Part shown: in pieces, positions 35,411 through 43,643 of the stretch
How positions within the stretch are numbered: the stretch's first letter is position 1
How the letters are laid out: the number at the start of each line of letters is the position of its first letter
Assembly (NCBI RefSeq): GCF_008801925.2
Contig: NZ_CP062803.1
Location: 4,154,001 to 4,218,000 of the forward strand
DNA: 64,000 bases
Direction of reading: 5' to 3'
Source of the DNA: Cupriavidus basilensis
GTDB lineage: Bacteria; Pseudomonadota; Gammaproteobacteria; Burkholderiales; Burkholderiaceae
Notes under the pieces: generated by a model
Databases searched by the model: none
What the model saw: the letters and a program-made list of their open reading frames with translations, nothing else
What the model was told of the DNA's origin: nothing
Made by a program: the position numbers and the translations under genes

Positions 35411-36918
35411 CGACGTGCCCGCCCGTTGCCGAGCAGGTCCTCCAGCGCCAGTTGCAGGGTCGGGAAGCGGAAGGCATAGCCCTCCTGCTGCAGGCACGCC
35501 GGCGCCACGCGCAGCCCGTCGAGCAGCAGCGTGGCCTGCTCGCCCAACGCCAGGCGCATCGGCCATGCGGGCGTGGGCATGAAGGCGGGCCGGCGCAGCA
35601 GCGCAGCCGCCGTGCGCACAAACCCGGCCTGGCTCGGGGTATCCGGCGCAACCACGTTATAAGTGGCGACAGCCGCCGGGGCGGCTTGCGCGGCGTCGCC
35701 CCGGCAGAGCCAGGCGATCACGCCGAGCACGTCGTGGATATGTACCCAGCTCTGCGCTTGCCGGCCGCTGCCCATCGGGCCGCCAAAGCCGAGCCACACC
35801 GGCATCAGCATGGCGGGCAGCGCGCCTTGATGGCCATAGACCACGCCGAGGCGCAGGATGGCTAGCGGGATGCCCAGCGGCGTCACGGCGCGGGCCGCGT
35901 CCTCCCACTGCTGGCACAACTGCGAGGCAAAGATCTCCTGCGGCGCGCTGGCCTCCGTACGCTGGCTCAGGTCGTCGTCACCCTGGATGCCGTAGAAGCC
36001 CACCGCCGAGCCATTGATCATCAGGCGCGGCCGGTACGCTGCGGCGGCCAGCCACGCTGCCAGCGCGCGCGTGGTGCCCACGCGGCTTTCCACCAGGCTG
36101 CGCTTGCGTGCGGCGCTCCAGCGCGGGCCGAGGATCGGCGCGCCGGCAAGGTTGATCACCACATCGAAGCGCACGGCCGGATCGATCTGCGCCAGCGAGC
36201 CGACGCATGCGGCGCGGCCGTCGAATAACTGTGCGGCCACGCGCGGGTTGCGCGCCCAGATCGTCACCCGATGGCCATCGGCCAGCAGCGAGCGCACCAG
36301 CGCCTGCCCGATAAAGCCGGTGCCGCCGGTCAGCAGGAACGATTGCGCGCGCCGGGAGGGATCGGCGCCAGCGAAATCGAACGCCGGCGCAGCACCGGCG
36401 CGGGCCGCCAGCGAGCGGCTTGCGAACGCATCGCGCACGCCGGAGGCGGCCACGCCGAGCGCGAATACGCTCAGCACCCAGCTTTGCCAGCCTTGCGGAT
36501 GGAAGTGCAGGCCGGATGGCAGTTCCCACCAGGCTTGCGAATGCCAGGCCAGCAGGCCAAAGATCACGCCGCCGTTGATGGCCAGCACGGTATGCGTCAC
36601 CCGCTCGCTCGGTGGCAGGCTGCGGGTCTGGTCCTCCACCACGAAGTCGCGCAGCGTGAGCAGGATCTCGATGGCAACGATGGTCCATAGCGGCACCAGC
36701 CAGGCGCCGCCCCAGGCAAACCAGGCCAGGCCGCCAAACAGCACGCCGTACAGCACCGCCCGGATCGCGTGCAGGCGCAGCTCCGGCGCGGCGTTGTGCT
36801 GCTGCGGCAAGGCACAACGCAGTTCGTGATGCCAGACGGTATCGAAGGCACCCATCAATCCCTGCGCGATCAGCAGGTTGAGGATGACGGTGTAGAGCGT
36901 GCCGCTGGTGGGGTCCAT
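35407..36918 (-). CDS. TIGR01777-family NAD-dependent epimerase with N-terminal membrane domain
   Basis: A 503-residue fusion. Residues about 1-160 contain four hydrophobic helices (LYTVILNLLIAQGLMGAFDTVWHHELRC is a characteristic start). Residues about 190-500 form an extended SDR of the YfcH type: FLLTGGTGFIGQALVRSLLADGHRVTIWARNP holds the TGxxGFIG nucleotide-binding motif, followed by VINLAGAPI, NGSAVGFYG and a C-terminal DUF1731-like end. An AAGGA element favours the ATG at 36918 over one at 36927. It is the first gene of a three-gene operon. A GbsR-type regulator lies upstream and a matching palindrome sits 24-43 bp before the start. Confidence 0.88.
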   Translation of the reverse strand: MDPTSGTLYTVILNLLIAQGLMGAFDTVWHHELRCALPQQHNAAPELRLHAIRAVLYGVLFGGLAWFAWGGAWLVPLWTIVAIEILLTLRDFVVEDQTRSLPPSERVTHTVLAINGGVIFGLLAWHSQAWWELPSGLHFHPQGWQSWVLSVFALGVAASGVRDAFASRSLAARAGAAPAFDFAGADPSRRAQSFLLTGGTGFIGQALVRSLLADGHRVTIWARNPRVAAQLFDGRAACVGSLAQIDPAVRFDVVINLAGAPILGPRWSAARKRSLVESRVGTTRALAAWLAAAAYRPRLMINGSAVGFYGIQGDDDLSQRTEASAPQEIFASQLCQQWEDAARAVTPLGIPLAILRLGVVYGHQGALPAMLMPVWLGFGGPMGSGRQAQSWVHIHDVLGVIAWLCRGDAAQAAPAAVATYNVVAPDTPSQAGFVRTAAALLRRPAFMPTPAWPMRLALGEQATLLLDGLRVAPACLQQEGYAFRFPTLQLALEDLLGNGRARR

Positions 36919-36941
36919 CTCAAGCATCCTTATTTACATTA

Positions 36942-36961
36942 ATTTCTGTCTTAAGAGAAAT
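36942..36961. promoter_or_regulatory. Operator-like palindrome 2 before the epimerase operon
   Basis: ATTTCTGTC TT AAGAGAAAT is an imperfect 20-bp inverted repeat (7 of 9 paired) whose left arm matches the half-site ATTTC(C/T)GTC of palindrome 1 upstream of the GbsR-type gene. It lies 24-43 bp before the operon start, as expected for repression. Confidence 0.55.
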
Positions 36962-36969
36962 ATATGGTC

Positions 36970-37001
36970 AAAAAAAGCGGCCACCGCGGCGGCCTGCTTT
37001 T
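36970..37001 (-). terminator. Terminator of the GbsR-type gene
   Basis: On the minus strand, AAAAGC(A)GGCC / loop / GGCCGCTTTT with one bulged A is followed by a T7 tract. It separates the regulator from the epimerase operon, so the operon needs its own promoter. Confidence 0.65.
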
Positions 37002-37011
37002 CATGCCTGTG

Positions 37012-37560
37012 CTACTTGCCGGCTTCGCGGGCGCGCTGGTCGCCACGTACCAGCTTCTGGATGCGCGCGCCGAGCTTCATCACCTTGACCAGGGTATCGG
37101 GTGACAGGCGCAGCATTTCGTCGCCCCAGCTGCCCAGCGTCTCCATCAGCTGCAAGGTGGCGATGATGCGCTTTTGCACTTCCTTGCTCTCCTTGGCGAA
37201 CGCGGGATTGTTCACGCATTCGTGCAAGGCATCGATAGTGGGATCGAACTCGCGCTGCTTGCGCTCGCGTACCACGGTGCGGAACAGGTCCCAAACATCC
37301 GTGATGGTCTCGAAGTGATCGCGCCGGTCGCCCATCATGTGCACGGTGCGGATCAGCTTCCAGTTCTGCAGCTCCTTCAGGCTGTTGCTGACGTTGGAGC
37401 GTGCGACGTTGAGCGTGTCGGCGATTTCCTCGGCCGGCAGCGGATGCTCGGCAAGGAACAGCAGGGCGTGAATCTGCGCGACGGTGCGATTGACGCCCCA
37501 CTTTGAGCCCATTTCGCCCCAGTGCAGGACGAAGCGTTGTGCGACTGGTTGAAGTTCCAT
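37012..37560 (-). CDS. GbsR/MarR-type transcriptional regulator
   Basis: A 182-residue winged-helix regulator. MELQPVAQRFVLHWGEMGSKWGVNRTVAQIHALLFLAEHPLPAEEIADTLNVARSNVSNSLKELQNWKLI is the typical GbsR start (choline-sensing repressor of glycine betaine synthesis in Bacillus), with WGVNR and SNVSNSLKEL in the recognition helix. The C-terminal part (RKQREFDPTIDALHECVN, ETLGSWGDEMLRLSPDTLVKVMKLGARI) is helical. The ATG at 37560 follows no strong ribosome-binding site. A palindrome sits at 37585-37604, just upstream, so autoregulation is probable; a similar site precedes the epimerase operon. The ligand here is unknown. Confidence 0.85.
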   Translation of the reverse strand: MELQPVAQRFVLHWGEMGSKWGVNRTVAQIHALLFLAEHPLPAEEIADTLNVARSNVSNSLKELQNWKLIRTVHMMGDRRDHFETITDVWDLFRTVVRERKQREFDPTIDALHECVNNPAFAKESKEVQKRIIATLQLMETLGSWGDEMLRLSPDTLVKVMKLGARIQKLVRGDQRAREAGK

Positions 37561-37584
37561 GCCTGACAGTTTATCTGTTCGGAA

Positions 37585-37604
37585 ATTTCCGTCAAGACAG
37601 AAAT
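37585..37604. promoter_or_regulatory. Operator-like palindrome 1 before the GbsR-type gene
   Basis: ATTTCCGTC AA GACAGAAAT is a 20-bp inverted repeat with one mismatched pair, 25-44 bp upstream of the regulator start. With palindrome 2 (36942-36961) it defines the half-site ATTTCNGTC. Confidence 0.65.
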
Positions 37605-37638
37605 TCAACTTCCTGCAGTCAACCTGTGGCGGCCAGGT

Positions 37639-38253
37639 TCAGGCCGGCTGCGCCAGCGTGCTCTCGTTCTCCTTCACGTACATCGAGTTGCGCGGACGCG
37701 CGAACACGCGCCGCACCATCGGCTCGAAAAACGACAGCGGCAGCGTGTCGTAGTCCTGCATGAAGGCCGCGCCGTCGTACTTGGCGCAGAACTCCGCGGT
37801 GCGCTCGAACAGCGCCGGCTGGTCGCGGAATTGCTCGCGCAGGTTGCGGTCCAGGCCCAGGTGATGGAAGAAGTAGTAGCCCTGGAACACGCCGTGCTTC
37901 TCCACCATCCACAGGTTCTCCGGGCTGACGAAGGGCTTGAGGATGGCGGCGGCGATGTCGGGATGGTTGAAGCTGCCAAGCGTGTCGCCGATATCGTGCA
38001 GCAGCGCGCATACCACGTACTCCTCGTCGCGCCCGTCGCGATGGGCCAGCGTGGCGGTCTGCAGGCAGTGGGTCAGGCGGTCGATGGGAAAGCCGCCGCA
38101 GTCGCCGTCGAGCAGCCGCAGGTGATCGAGCACGCGGTCGGCCAGCGCCTGCGCAAAGGGCATGAACTCGGCGGATATCGCTGCCCAGTCCTCGCGCGTG
38201 CCTTGTTCCATGTGGCTGAAGGTGGCGCGGGCGTGCGTGGTCGTTTCGCTCAT
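37639..38253 (-). CDS. HD-domain protein, possibly PhnZ-like mixed-valence diiron oxygenase
   Basis: A 204-residue protein from the ATG at 38253. The HD motif is in DEEYVVCALLHDIGDTLGSFNH; upstream His residues (RLTHCLQTATLAHRDG) and later YYFFHHLGLDR complete a metal site. The arrangement H...HRDGxxxE-x5-ALLHDIG is like PhnZ and related HD-fold oxygenases rather than ordinary HD phosphohydrolases, which would make it an O2-using enzyme acting on a small phosphonate, polyol or quaternary-amine substrate; this is inference. It is next to a GbsR-type regulator. Three 11-bp repeats lie 45-79 bp upstream of its start. An earlier in-frame ATG exists but lacks a ribosome-binding site. Confidence 0.8.
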   Translation of the reverse strand: MSETTTHARATFSHMEQGTREDWAAISAEFMPFAQALADRVLDHLRLLDGDCGGFPIDRLTHCLQTATLAHRDGRDEEYVVCALLHDIGDTLGSFNHPDIAAAILKPFVSPENLWMVEKHGVFQGYYFFHHLGLDRNLREQFRDQPALFERTAEFCAKYDGAAFMQDYDTLPLSFFEPMVRRVFARPRNSMYVKENESTLAQPA

Positions 38254-38297
38254 TGTGGGGTCTCCGTGCAGGGTGATCCTGCTTGTTTTGCTTGTGA

Positions 38298-38331
38298 TGA
38301 ACAACGATTGAACAAACATTGAGCAACGATT
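38298..38331. repeat. Three in-phase 11-bp direct repeats in a divergent promoter
   Basis: TGAACAACGAT, TGAACAAACAT and TGAGCAACGAT follow one another without gaps, then a T. The 11-bp unit equals one helical turn, so a protein could bind the same face three times. The repeat lies in the 150-bp gap between the HD-domain gene (minus) and the YpeA gene (plus). Confidence 0.75.
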
Positions 38332-38403
38332 CTGGCACAGGTTTGGCGGCTACACTGTCAAGAACTTAACATTGCCGCCGCATGCCGCGGCGCATCAATC
38401 CGC

Positions 38404-38823
38404 ATGCAGATCCGCCCTTACCTGGCCGCCGACGAAGCCGCCATCATCGACCTCTGGCAAGCCTGCGGCCTGACCCGGCCGTGGAACGACCCGAAGAAGG
38501 ACATTGCCCGCAAGCTGACCGAGCAGCCCGAGCTGTTCCTGGTGGGCGAAGTGGAGGGCCGCCCGGTGGCATCGGCCATGGTCGGCTTTGACGGCCATCG
38601 CGGCTGGGTCTACTACCTGGCGGTGCACCCGGATCACCAGCGCCGCGACTACGGCCGCCGCCTGATGGCGCACGCCGAGCAGTTGCTGATCGAGCGCGGC
38701 TGCCCCAAGATCAACCTGCTGGTGCGCACTGGCAACAGCAAGGTCATCGACTTCTACCGCAGCCTCGGGTACGCGCAGGACGAGGCGGTCAGCCTGGGCA
38801 AGCGGCTGATTCCGGATATCTGA
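38404..38823 (+). CDS. ypeA: GNAT-family acetyltransferase, YpeA type
   Basis: A 139-residue single GNAT domain. The N-terminus MQIRPYLAADEAAIIDLWQACGLTRPWNDPKKDIARKL is highly characteristic of YpeA. The acetyl-CoA-binding loop is LAVHPDHQRRDYGRRLMAHAEQLL, followed by INLLVRTGNSKVIDFYRSLGYAQDE. The biological acceptor is unknown. It starts 150 bp from the divergent HD gene, and the VOC gene follows by 27 bp, so the two are probably co-transcribed. No unusual features. Confidence 0.9.
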   Translation: MQIRPYLAADEAAIIDLWQACGLTRPWNDPKKDIARKLTEQPELFLVGEVEGRPVASAMVGFDGHRGWVYYLAVHPDHQRRDYGRRLMAHAEQLLIERGCPKINLLVRTGNSKVIDFYRSLGYAQDEAVSLGKRLIPDI

Positions 38824-38850
38824 GCGCTGGGAGCGCAGGGAGTATTGGCC

Positions 38851-39264
38851 ATGTTCCGCATCCTCGGCATCGATCACCTTGTCCTGCGTACCGGCAACGT
38901 GACGGCGCTCATGCGCTTCTATGTGGACGTGCTTGGCTGCAGCGTCGAACGTGTGCAGGCGGAGTTCGGCCTGATCCAGTTACGCGCGGGCGGCGGGCTG
39001 ATCGACCTGGTCGCGTTGGACGGCCCGCTGGGCCGTGCCGGCGGCGCCGGGCCGGGCAGGGAGGGCCGCAACCTCGACCATTTCTGCCTGCGCCTCGATC
39101 CGTTCGATGCCGATGCGATCGGCGCCCACTTGCGCGCGCACGGCGTGGAGCCGGGTCCCGTGGCGATGCGCTTCGGCGCAGAAGGCAAAGGCCCGTCGAT
39201 CTACGTGCACGACCCGGACGGCAATATGGTGGAGCTCAAAGGGCCGCCTACGGGTCAACAATAG
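38851..39264 (+). CDS. VOC (glyoxalase/dioxygenase superfamily) protein
   Basis: A 137-residue single VOC domain with paired beta-alpha-beta-beta-beta modules: ILGIDHLVLRTGNVTALMRFYVDVLGC at the N-terminus and NLDHFCLRLDPFDADAIGAHL, then GPSIYVHDPDGNMVELKG at the C-terminus. His10 and the C-terminal Glu are candidate metal ligands. Close relatives in databases are often named virulence protein or lactoylglutathione lyase-like, but the substrate is unknown. The ATG at 38851 is preceded by GGGAG; a TTG two codons upstream is less likely. Confidence 0.88.
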   Translation: MFRILGIDHLVLRTGNVTALMRFYVDVLGCSVERVQAEFGLIQLRAGGGLIDLVALDGPLGRAGGAGPGREGRNLDHFCLRLDPFDADAIGAHLRAHGVEPGPVAMRFGAEGKGPSIYVHDPDGNMVELKGPPTGQQ

Positions 39265-39404
39265 CCGCCAGGTCATGTGACGCAAGGTGGGCATTCCGCC
39301 TGGATGCCCGCTACAATTCCCGTTCACCCCCTCGCTGCCCAGCGCGCCATCCGCCTCCTCACGGCGGCCATCGCGCGGTGGTACATACCGCGTCCAGGCG
39401 CGCC

Positions 39405-40652
39405 ATGACACGACAAGACGCCTCACCCGGCCCACGCGCCATCTCGCCACGCCAGCTGGTCTGGACCCTTGGCATCACCGAAACGATTTCCTGGGGCACG
39501 CTGTATTTCGCCTTCACCGTGTTCATCGGGCCGATGAGCGCGACGCTGGGCTACTCCAAGCCCTTCCTTGCCGGCGGCTATTCGCTCGGGCTGCTGGTCT
39601 GGGCGATGTGCTCGTTCGCGGTGGGCCGCCTGCTCGACCGCGTGCCGGCGCGCGCCGTGATGTGCACGGGCTCCGTGCTGGCCGGCAGCGGCCTGCTGCT
39701 GTGGGCGTGGAGCCCGAACCAGGCGGCCTTCCTGCTGATGTGGATACCGATCGGGCTGGCCATGGCGACCACGCTGTACGAGCCCGCCTTCGTCGTGCTG
39801 CGCCAGGCCTTTGGCGATGGCTACCAGAAGTCCATCGTCACCGTGACGCTGATGGCGGGCTTTGCCAGCACCATCTTCGTGCCGCTGGCGCAATGGCTGG
39901 TGCTGCACCTGGGCTGGCGCGAGACGCTGCTGTGCTTCGCCGGGCTCAACCTCTTCGTCTGCGCGCCCTTGCACGCCCGCCTGCGCTATGCGGCGCATGC
40001 CACCTACGCGGCCGCGCCGGCGCCGGCGCCACTGGCGGATGCCGCGCAACCGGGCATCGCCGGGATCGCACTGCGCCAGCCGGTGTTCTGGGCGGTGGTG
40101 CTGGCCTTCACCGCGCTGGCGGTGATTGCCTCGCTGCTGGGTGCCCACCTGATCCCGATGCTGACCGAAAAGGGCTTGCCGCTGGGCGAGCAACTGGTGG
40201 TTGCGGCGCTGATCGGCCCGGCGCAGGTGCTCGGCCGCCTGGTGATGATGCGTTTTCCCGTGCGCCACCCGCTGCGGCTGTCGCTGCCGGTCTATCTGGT
40301 GATGTGCCTGGGCCTGCTGTGCTTTGCGCTCGGCTATGGCAAATGGCTGATGGTGGCGGCGGTGCTGTACGGCTGCGCCAACGGCATCAACACCATGCTG
40401 CGCGCCATGGCCATGCCGGAACTGATTTCGCGCCACCATTACGCCACCCTCAACGGCCTGATGATGACGCCGGTGCTGCTGATGCAAGCCGCCGCGCCCT
40501 GGCTGGGCGCATTGCTGTGGCGCGCCGCGGGCGGCTACTGGCTGATGCTGTGGGTAATGGTGGCGCTGGCGCTGATGGCGCTGGCGGCTTTCGGCTTTGC
40601 CCTGCACCGGCGCGGGCTGCTGCGCACGGCCAGCCACACTGCGGCGGCGTAG
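39405..40652 (+). CDS. MFS transporter
   Basis: A 415-residue major facilitator with twelve predicted helices. The first begins RQLVWTLGITETISWGTLYFAFTVFIGPM; the loop 2-3 motif appears in degenerate form as GRLLDRVPARAVM; helices 7-12 resume at PVFWAVVLAFTALAVIASLLGAHLIPMLTEKG. A C-terminal tail of about 15 residues follows. The family belongs to uncharacterised oxalate/formate-type or monocarboxylate-like antiporters. Start at 39405 is chosen because the protein is family-like from MTRQDAS. It may be co-transcribed with the second MFS gene 126 bp downstream. Substrate unknown. Confidence 0.85.
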   Translation: MTRQDASPGPRAISPRQLVWTLGITETISWGTLYFAFTVFIGPMSATLGYSKPFLAGGYSLGLLVWAMCSFAVGRLLDRVPARAVMCTGSVLAGSGLLLWAWSPNQAAFLLMWIPIGLAMATTLYEPAFVVLRQAFGDGYQKSIVTVTLMAGFASTIFVPLAQWLVLHLGWRETLLCFAGLNLFVCAPLHARLRYAAHATYAAAPAPAPLADAAQPGIAGIALRQPVFWAVVLAFTALAVIASLLGAHLIPMLTEKGLPLGEQLVVAALIGPAQVLGRLVMMRFPVRHPLRLSLPVYLVMCLGLLCFALGYGKWLMVAAVLYGCANGINTMLRAMAMPELISRHHYATLNGLMMTPVLLMQAAAPWLGALLWRAAGGYWLMLWVMVALALMALAAFGFALHRRGLLRTASHTAAA

Positions 40653-40778
40653 CCGGCCACGCCGCCGGTCATGCGCCCGACGCACCGATGTGCGACGATG
40701 CAGGGCTCGATTACCCTGCCGCGCCCGCCAGGCCACCTCCCGCGCCGTCCGGCGCGGCCGGCCGTGCCTGCCGCCCAT

Positions 40779-42011
40779 ATGCCCGATTCCGCTTCCCCCA
40801 ACCTGACCCAGCCGCCCTCCCCCTCCTGCGCAACACCCGCCGCCGCGCCGGTCAGCGCGCGGCGCGTGGAACATGCCGCGCGCGCCACCATGGCCCTGTT
40901 CTTTGTCAACGGCGCCACCTTTGCCACCTGGGGCGTGCACATCCCCACCATCAAGGCACGCTTCGGCTTGTCGGATGCGGTGCTGTCGCTGGCCATGCTG
41001 GCCGTGGCCGGGGGCGCCATCGCGGCGATGGGGCCGGTGGGGCGCTGGGTGGGGCGCGTGGGCAGCGCAGCCGCTTGCCGGCGCAGCGGGCTGGTCTACG
41101 CCCTGGCTACCGTGGCCATCCTGGCCATGCCGGAGTTTGCGTTGCTGATCCTGGCGCTGATCGCCTTCGGCATGGCCAACGCGGCCTTCGACGTGGGCAT
41201 GAACGCGCAGGCCGCCACGGTGGAGGCCAGCCGCGCGCGGCCCATCATGTCCGCGCTGCACGGCATGTTCAGCCTGGGCGGCATGGCGGGCGCGGCGGTT
41301 GGCGGCGTGCTGCTGGGCCTGGGCGTGCCGCCGCTGGCGCACGCCCTCGGCATGGCGGTGCTGACCGCGGCGGTCACGGCGGGCGTGGCACCCTGGCTGC
41401 TGGACGACCATCCCGTGCCGCCACCTTCCGCGCATCACCGCGCGCACGCGGTGCGCGCGCTCTGGCTGCTGGGCCTGATGGCGTTCCTGGGCCTGGTTGG
41501 CGAGGGTGCGATGTATGACTGGTCCAGCGTCTACATGCGCGAAGTGGCGCTGGCGCCGGACGCCTGGATCAGCGCCGGCTATGCCGCCTTCTCCGGTGGC
41601 ATGGCCTGCGGCCGCTTTGGCGGCGACCGCCTGCGCGCGCGCTGGTCGGACGCGCGCACGCTCGGCGCCAGCGCCTGGGTGGCATTCGTGGGGATCCTGC
41701 TGGCGCTGTTGTGGCCCGCGCCGGCGGCGACCCTGGTCGGCTTCGCGCTGATGGGCCTGGGCGCGGCCAACATGGTGCCGATTTTCTTCGTGGCGGCGTC
41801 GCGCCTGCCGGGCGTGGCGCCGGCCGAAGCCATTTCGCGCGTGGCGCGCTTTGCCTATATCGGCCTGCTGATGGGGCCGGTGATGATTGGCGGCGTGGCC
41901 CATGTCACCAGCCTGCAATACGGCCTGGGGGTGGTTGCTCTCACCATGGGCTGGATCGCCTTGGCGGGCGCGCGCCTGGCGCGCCCTTACCTTTTGGCGC
42001 GCAAGGCGTGA
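40779..42011 (+). CDS. MFS transporter, YbjJ-like
   Basis: A 410-residue major facilitator: ARATMALFFVNGATFATWGVHIPTIKARFGLSDAVLSLAMLAVAGGAI is close to the YbjJ/Mdr-like opening, followed by ANAAFDVGMNAQAATVEASRARPIMSALHGMFSLGGMAG, a signature of this group, and VGEGAMYDWSSVYMRE after helix 7. Twelve helices are expected. The N-terminal 35 residues are Ser/Pro-rich and not conserved; the ATG at 40779 is the most plausible start. It is downstream of another MFS gene and converges with the dioxygenase gene, 15 bp apart. Substrate unknown. Confidence 0.86.
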   Translation: MPDSASPNLTQPPSPSCATPAAAPVSARRVEHAARATMALFFVNGATFATWGVHIPTIKARFGLSDAVLSLAMLAVAGGAIAAMGPVGRWVGRVGSAAACRRSGLVYALATVAILAMPEFALLILALIAFGMANAAFDVGMNAQAATVEASRARPIMSALHGMFSLGGMAGAAVGGVLLGLGVPPLAHALGMAVLTAAVTAGVAPWLLDDHPVPPPSAHHRAHAVRALWLLGLMAFLGLVGEGAMYDWSSVYMREVALAPDAWISAGYAAFSGGMACGRFGGDRLRARWSDARTLGASAWVAFVGILLALLWPAPAATLVGFALMGLGAANMVPIFFVAASRLPGVAPAEAISRVARFAYIGLLMGPVMIGGVAHVTSLQYGLGVVALTMGWIALAGARLARPYLLARKA

Positions 42012-42026
42012 TGCCCGGGGGCTGGC

Positions 42027-42920
42027 TCAGGCCGCCTCGCTCAACGCCGGAACATGGCGCGTGCCGGCTCCTTCGAACACGAAGGTGTCCATCGCCAGCA
42101 CGCCATAAGTGACCTCATCGGCCACGCGTGCCACGCCGACTGGCGCCTGCTCGGCGGGCACGCCTTCGTGCGGGCCCAGCGCCGCGCCCAGCGCCACGAA
42201 GAACGGCAGCAAATGCTCGTCGGCGGGATGGGCGCGGCGCGCATACGGCGCCTGCGCGCGATAGTCCGCAATGCGCGTGGTGTCGCCGGTAGCCAGCGCA
42301 TCGTCCAGCGCCTGGATCATCCAGCCGCGGAATGCCTCCACATAGGGCTCGACGGGCGAGCCGTGCTGCTCGCGCCGGCCCCCAGCACCGAAGACTTCCT
42401 GCAGGTTGTGGGTAAAGCTGCCCGAGCCCAGCACCAGCACGCCCTCGTCGCGCAGCGGTGCCAGCGCGCGGCCGATCTCGATCTGGGCTGCGGGGTGGAG
42501 ATAGGGGTTCAGGGCCAGCTGCACCACCGGGATGTCGGCATCCGGGAAGAAATGCCGCATCGGCATCCAGGCGCCGTGGTCCAGCGGGCGCTCATCGTCT
42601 TGTAGCACTACCGCGGCGCCGGGGACCTGCGCGGCCTCGACCAGCGCCTTGACGCGAGCGGCCAGCGCCGGCGAGCCCGGGGCGTCGTAGCGCAGTTCGT
42701 ACAGCGCGCGCGGAAAGCCGCCGAAGTCGTGCCACGCCTCCTGCCGCTCGCGAGTGCCGACCACCAGGGTGCTGTAGATCCAGTGCGCCGAGACGACCAG
42801 CACGGCGCGCGGCTTGCGTGCCCTCAGCACTTGGCCGAGGGCGTCGAAGGCGGCGCCGCTCGGGCCTGGCTCGAGGGCAAGCATGGGCGAACCGTGGGAG
42901 ATGTAGATGGCGGGAAGCAT
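42027..42920 (-). CDS. Class III extradiol ring-cleavage dioxygenase, DODA/YgiD type
   Basis: A 297-residue enzyme of the LigB superfamily. MLPAIYISHGSPMLALEPG places the first metal-binding His in SHGSP; VVSAHWIYSTLVVGT and LDHGAWMPMRHFFPDADIPVVQLALN add the second and catalytic His residues, and LVLGSGSFTHNL the next. In E. coli YgiD is a zinc/iron-dependent 4,5-DOPA dioxygenase. The ATG at 42920 lies at the start of the family homology. A 16-bp palindrome (42956-42971) sits 36 bp upstream as a likely operator. The physiological substrate here is unknown. Confidence 0.9.
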   Translation of the reverse strand: MLPAIYISHGSPMLALEPGPSGAAFDALGQVLRARKPRAVLVVSAHWIYSTLVVGTRERQEAWHDFGGFPRALYELRYDAPGSPALAARVKALVEAAQVPGAAVVLQDDERPLDHGAWMPMRHFFPDADIPVVQLALNPYLHPAAQIEIGRALAPLRDEGVLVLGSGSFTHNLQEVFGAGGRREQHGSPVEPYVEAFRGWMIQALDDALATGDTTRIADYRAQAPYARRAHPADEHLLPFFVALGAALGPHEGVPAEQAPVGVARVADEVTYGVLAMDTFVFEGAGTRHVPALSEAA

Positions 42921-42955
42921 GATGACGGCCTTCAAGTCCTTTTGATAGCAGTGTT

Positions 42956-42971
42956 CAGTTTGACAAAACTG
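42956..42971. promoter_or_regulatory. 16-bp palindrome upstream of the dioxygenase gene
   Basis: CAGTTT GACA AAACTG is a perfect 6-bp inverted repeat around 4 bp, about 36-51 bp before the dioxygenase start, where it would overlap the promoter. The regulator is not identifiable. The rest of the 311-bp gap up to 43231 shows no gene. Confidence 0.5.
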
Positions 42972-43231
42972 CCCTGCCCCTGCGCCACCCATTTGCGGAC
43001 ACCTCCATCAAAAAACTTGAATTCACGCGGCGCTACCGCACTTTCCACCACCGCACGCACACCCTGCCCACCCTGCAAGCGTGGGGTGCACCACACAACG
43101 CTTTAAAGATTCGGACACGCAGCGGGCAATCGGCTTATGATTCCAGCACGGGGTCCGGTCCAGCTTTGCGCGGCGCAACGCGTCGTCCGCGCGGGTCCGG
43201 TCAAACCCCGCATGACTGGATACGACGCGCC

Positions 43232-43585
43232 ATGAAGCGTGTCAGGTTGGAGAACACCGTGGTCAAGCGCACAGCCCACAGGCCCTTGCTGCCCCATGCG
43301 AACTGGTGGCAGCCAGGCGTGTATGCAAGCGGACCGGCTGTGCTCCTCTGGATCGCCGCCCGCCTTCCCGCCCCCTTGCTGGTCGATGTATTCAACGCGC
43401 CTGGCGCCCCGGCGCTGCTCAACCATGTGGGCGATTCCGTGTTCGTGGCCGGGTGGGTCGGCAGCGCCCTGTGGCTGTGGCTCACGCGCCAGCGGCCGGA
43501 TGCGCCGGAGCCGCAACAAGACGCCGGCCCGGGCGAGGCGCCCGACGCCCGCAGCGCGCGCCAGCATCACGCCAGCCGGCCCTGA
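43232..43585 (+). CDS. Hypothetical small membrane protein
   Basis: A 117-residue ORF with two hydrophobic segments (GVYASGPAVLLWIAARLPAPLLVDVF and VFVAGWVGSALWLWL) and a Pro/Asp/Ala-rich C-terminus. I do not recognise it. The ATG at 43232 gives a plausible basic N-terminus MKRVRLENTVVKRTAHRP, but no strong ribosome-binding site precedes it. It lies alone between the dioxygenase gene and the transporter gene. Codon use is GC-rich like neighbours, but in this genome that does not discriminate real genes from chance frames. Confidence 0.4.
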   Translation: MKRVRLENTVVKRTAHRPLLPHANWWQPGVYASGPAVLLWIAARLPAPLLVDVFNAPGAPALLNHVGDSVFVAGWVGSALWLWLTRQRPDAPEPQQDAGPGEAPDARSARQHHASRP

Positions 43586-43627
43586 ATCCGGTCGTCGCGC
43601 GCCCTGGGCGCCGGGCATGCGCATGCG

Positions 43628-43643
43628 TGCTTCACGTGGAACA
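43628..43643. promoter_or_regulatory. parS-like centromere site
   Basis: TGCTTCACGTGGAACA matches 14 of 16 positions of the bacterial parS consensus (TGTTTCACGTGAAACA, from memory), including the central CACGTG. An overlapping perfect palindrome GTGGAA CA TTCCAC spans 43636-43649. ParB binds parS near the replication origin of most chromosomes; the site lies in a gap between genes. Confidence 0.55.

Noticed and set aside
39423..41918. 831-codon antisense reading frame across the two MFS genes
   Set aside because: Sense frames have clear MFS helices and motifs; the antisense protein is His/Gln/Arg-rich and has no recognisable fold.
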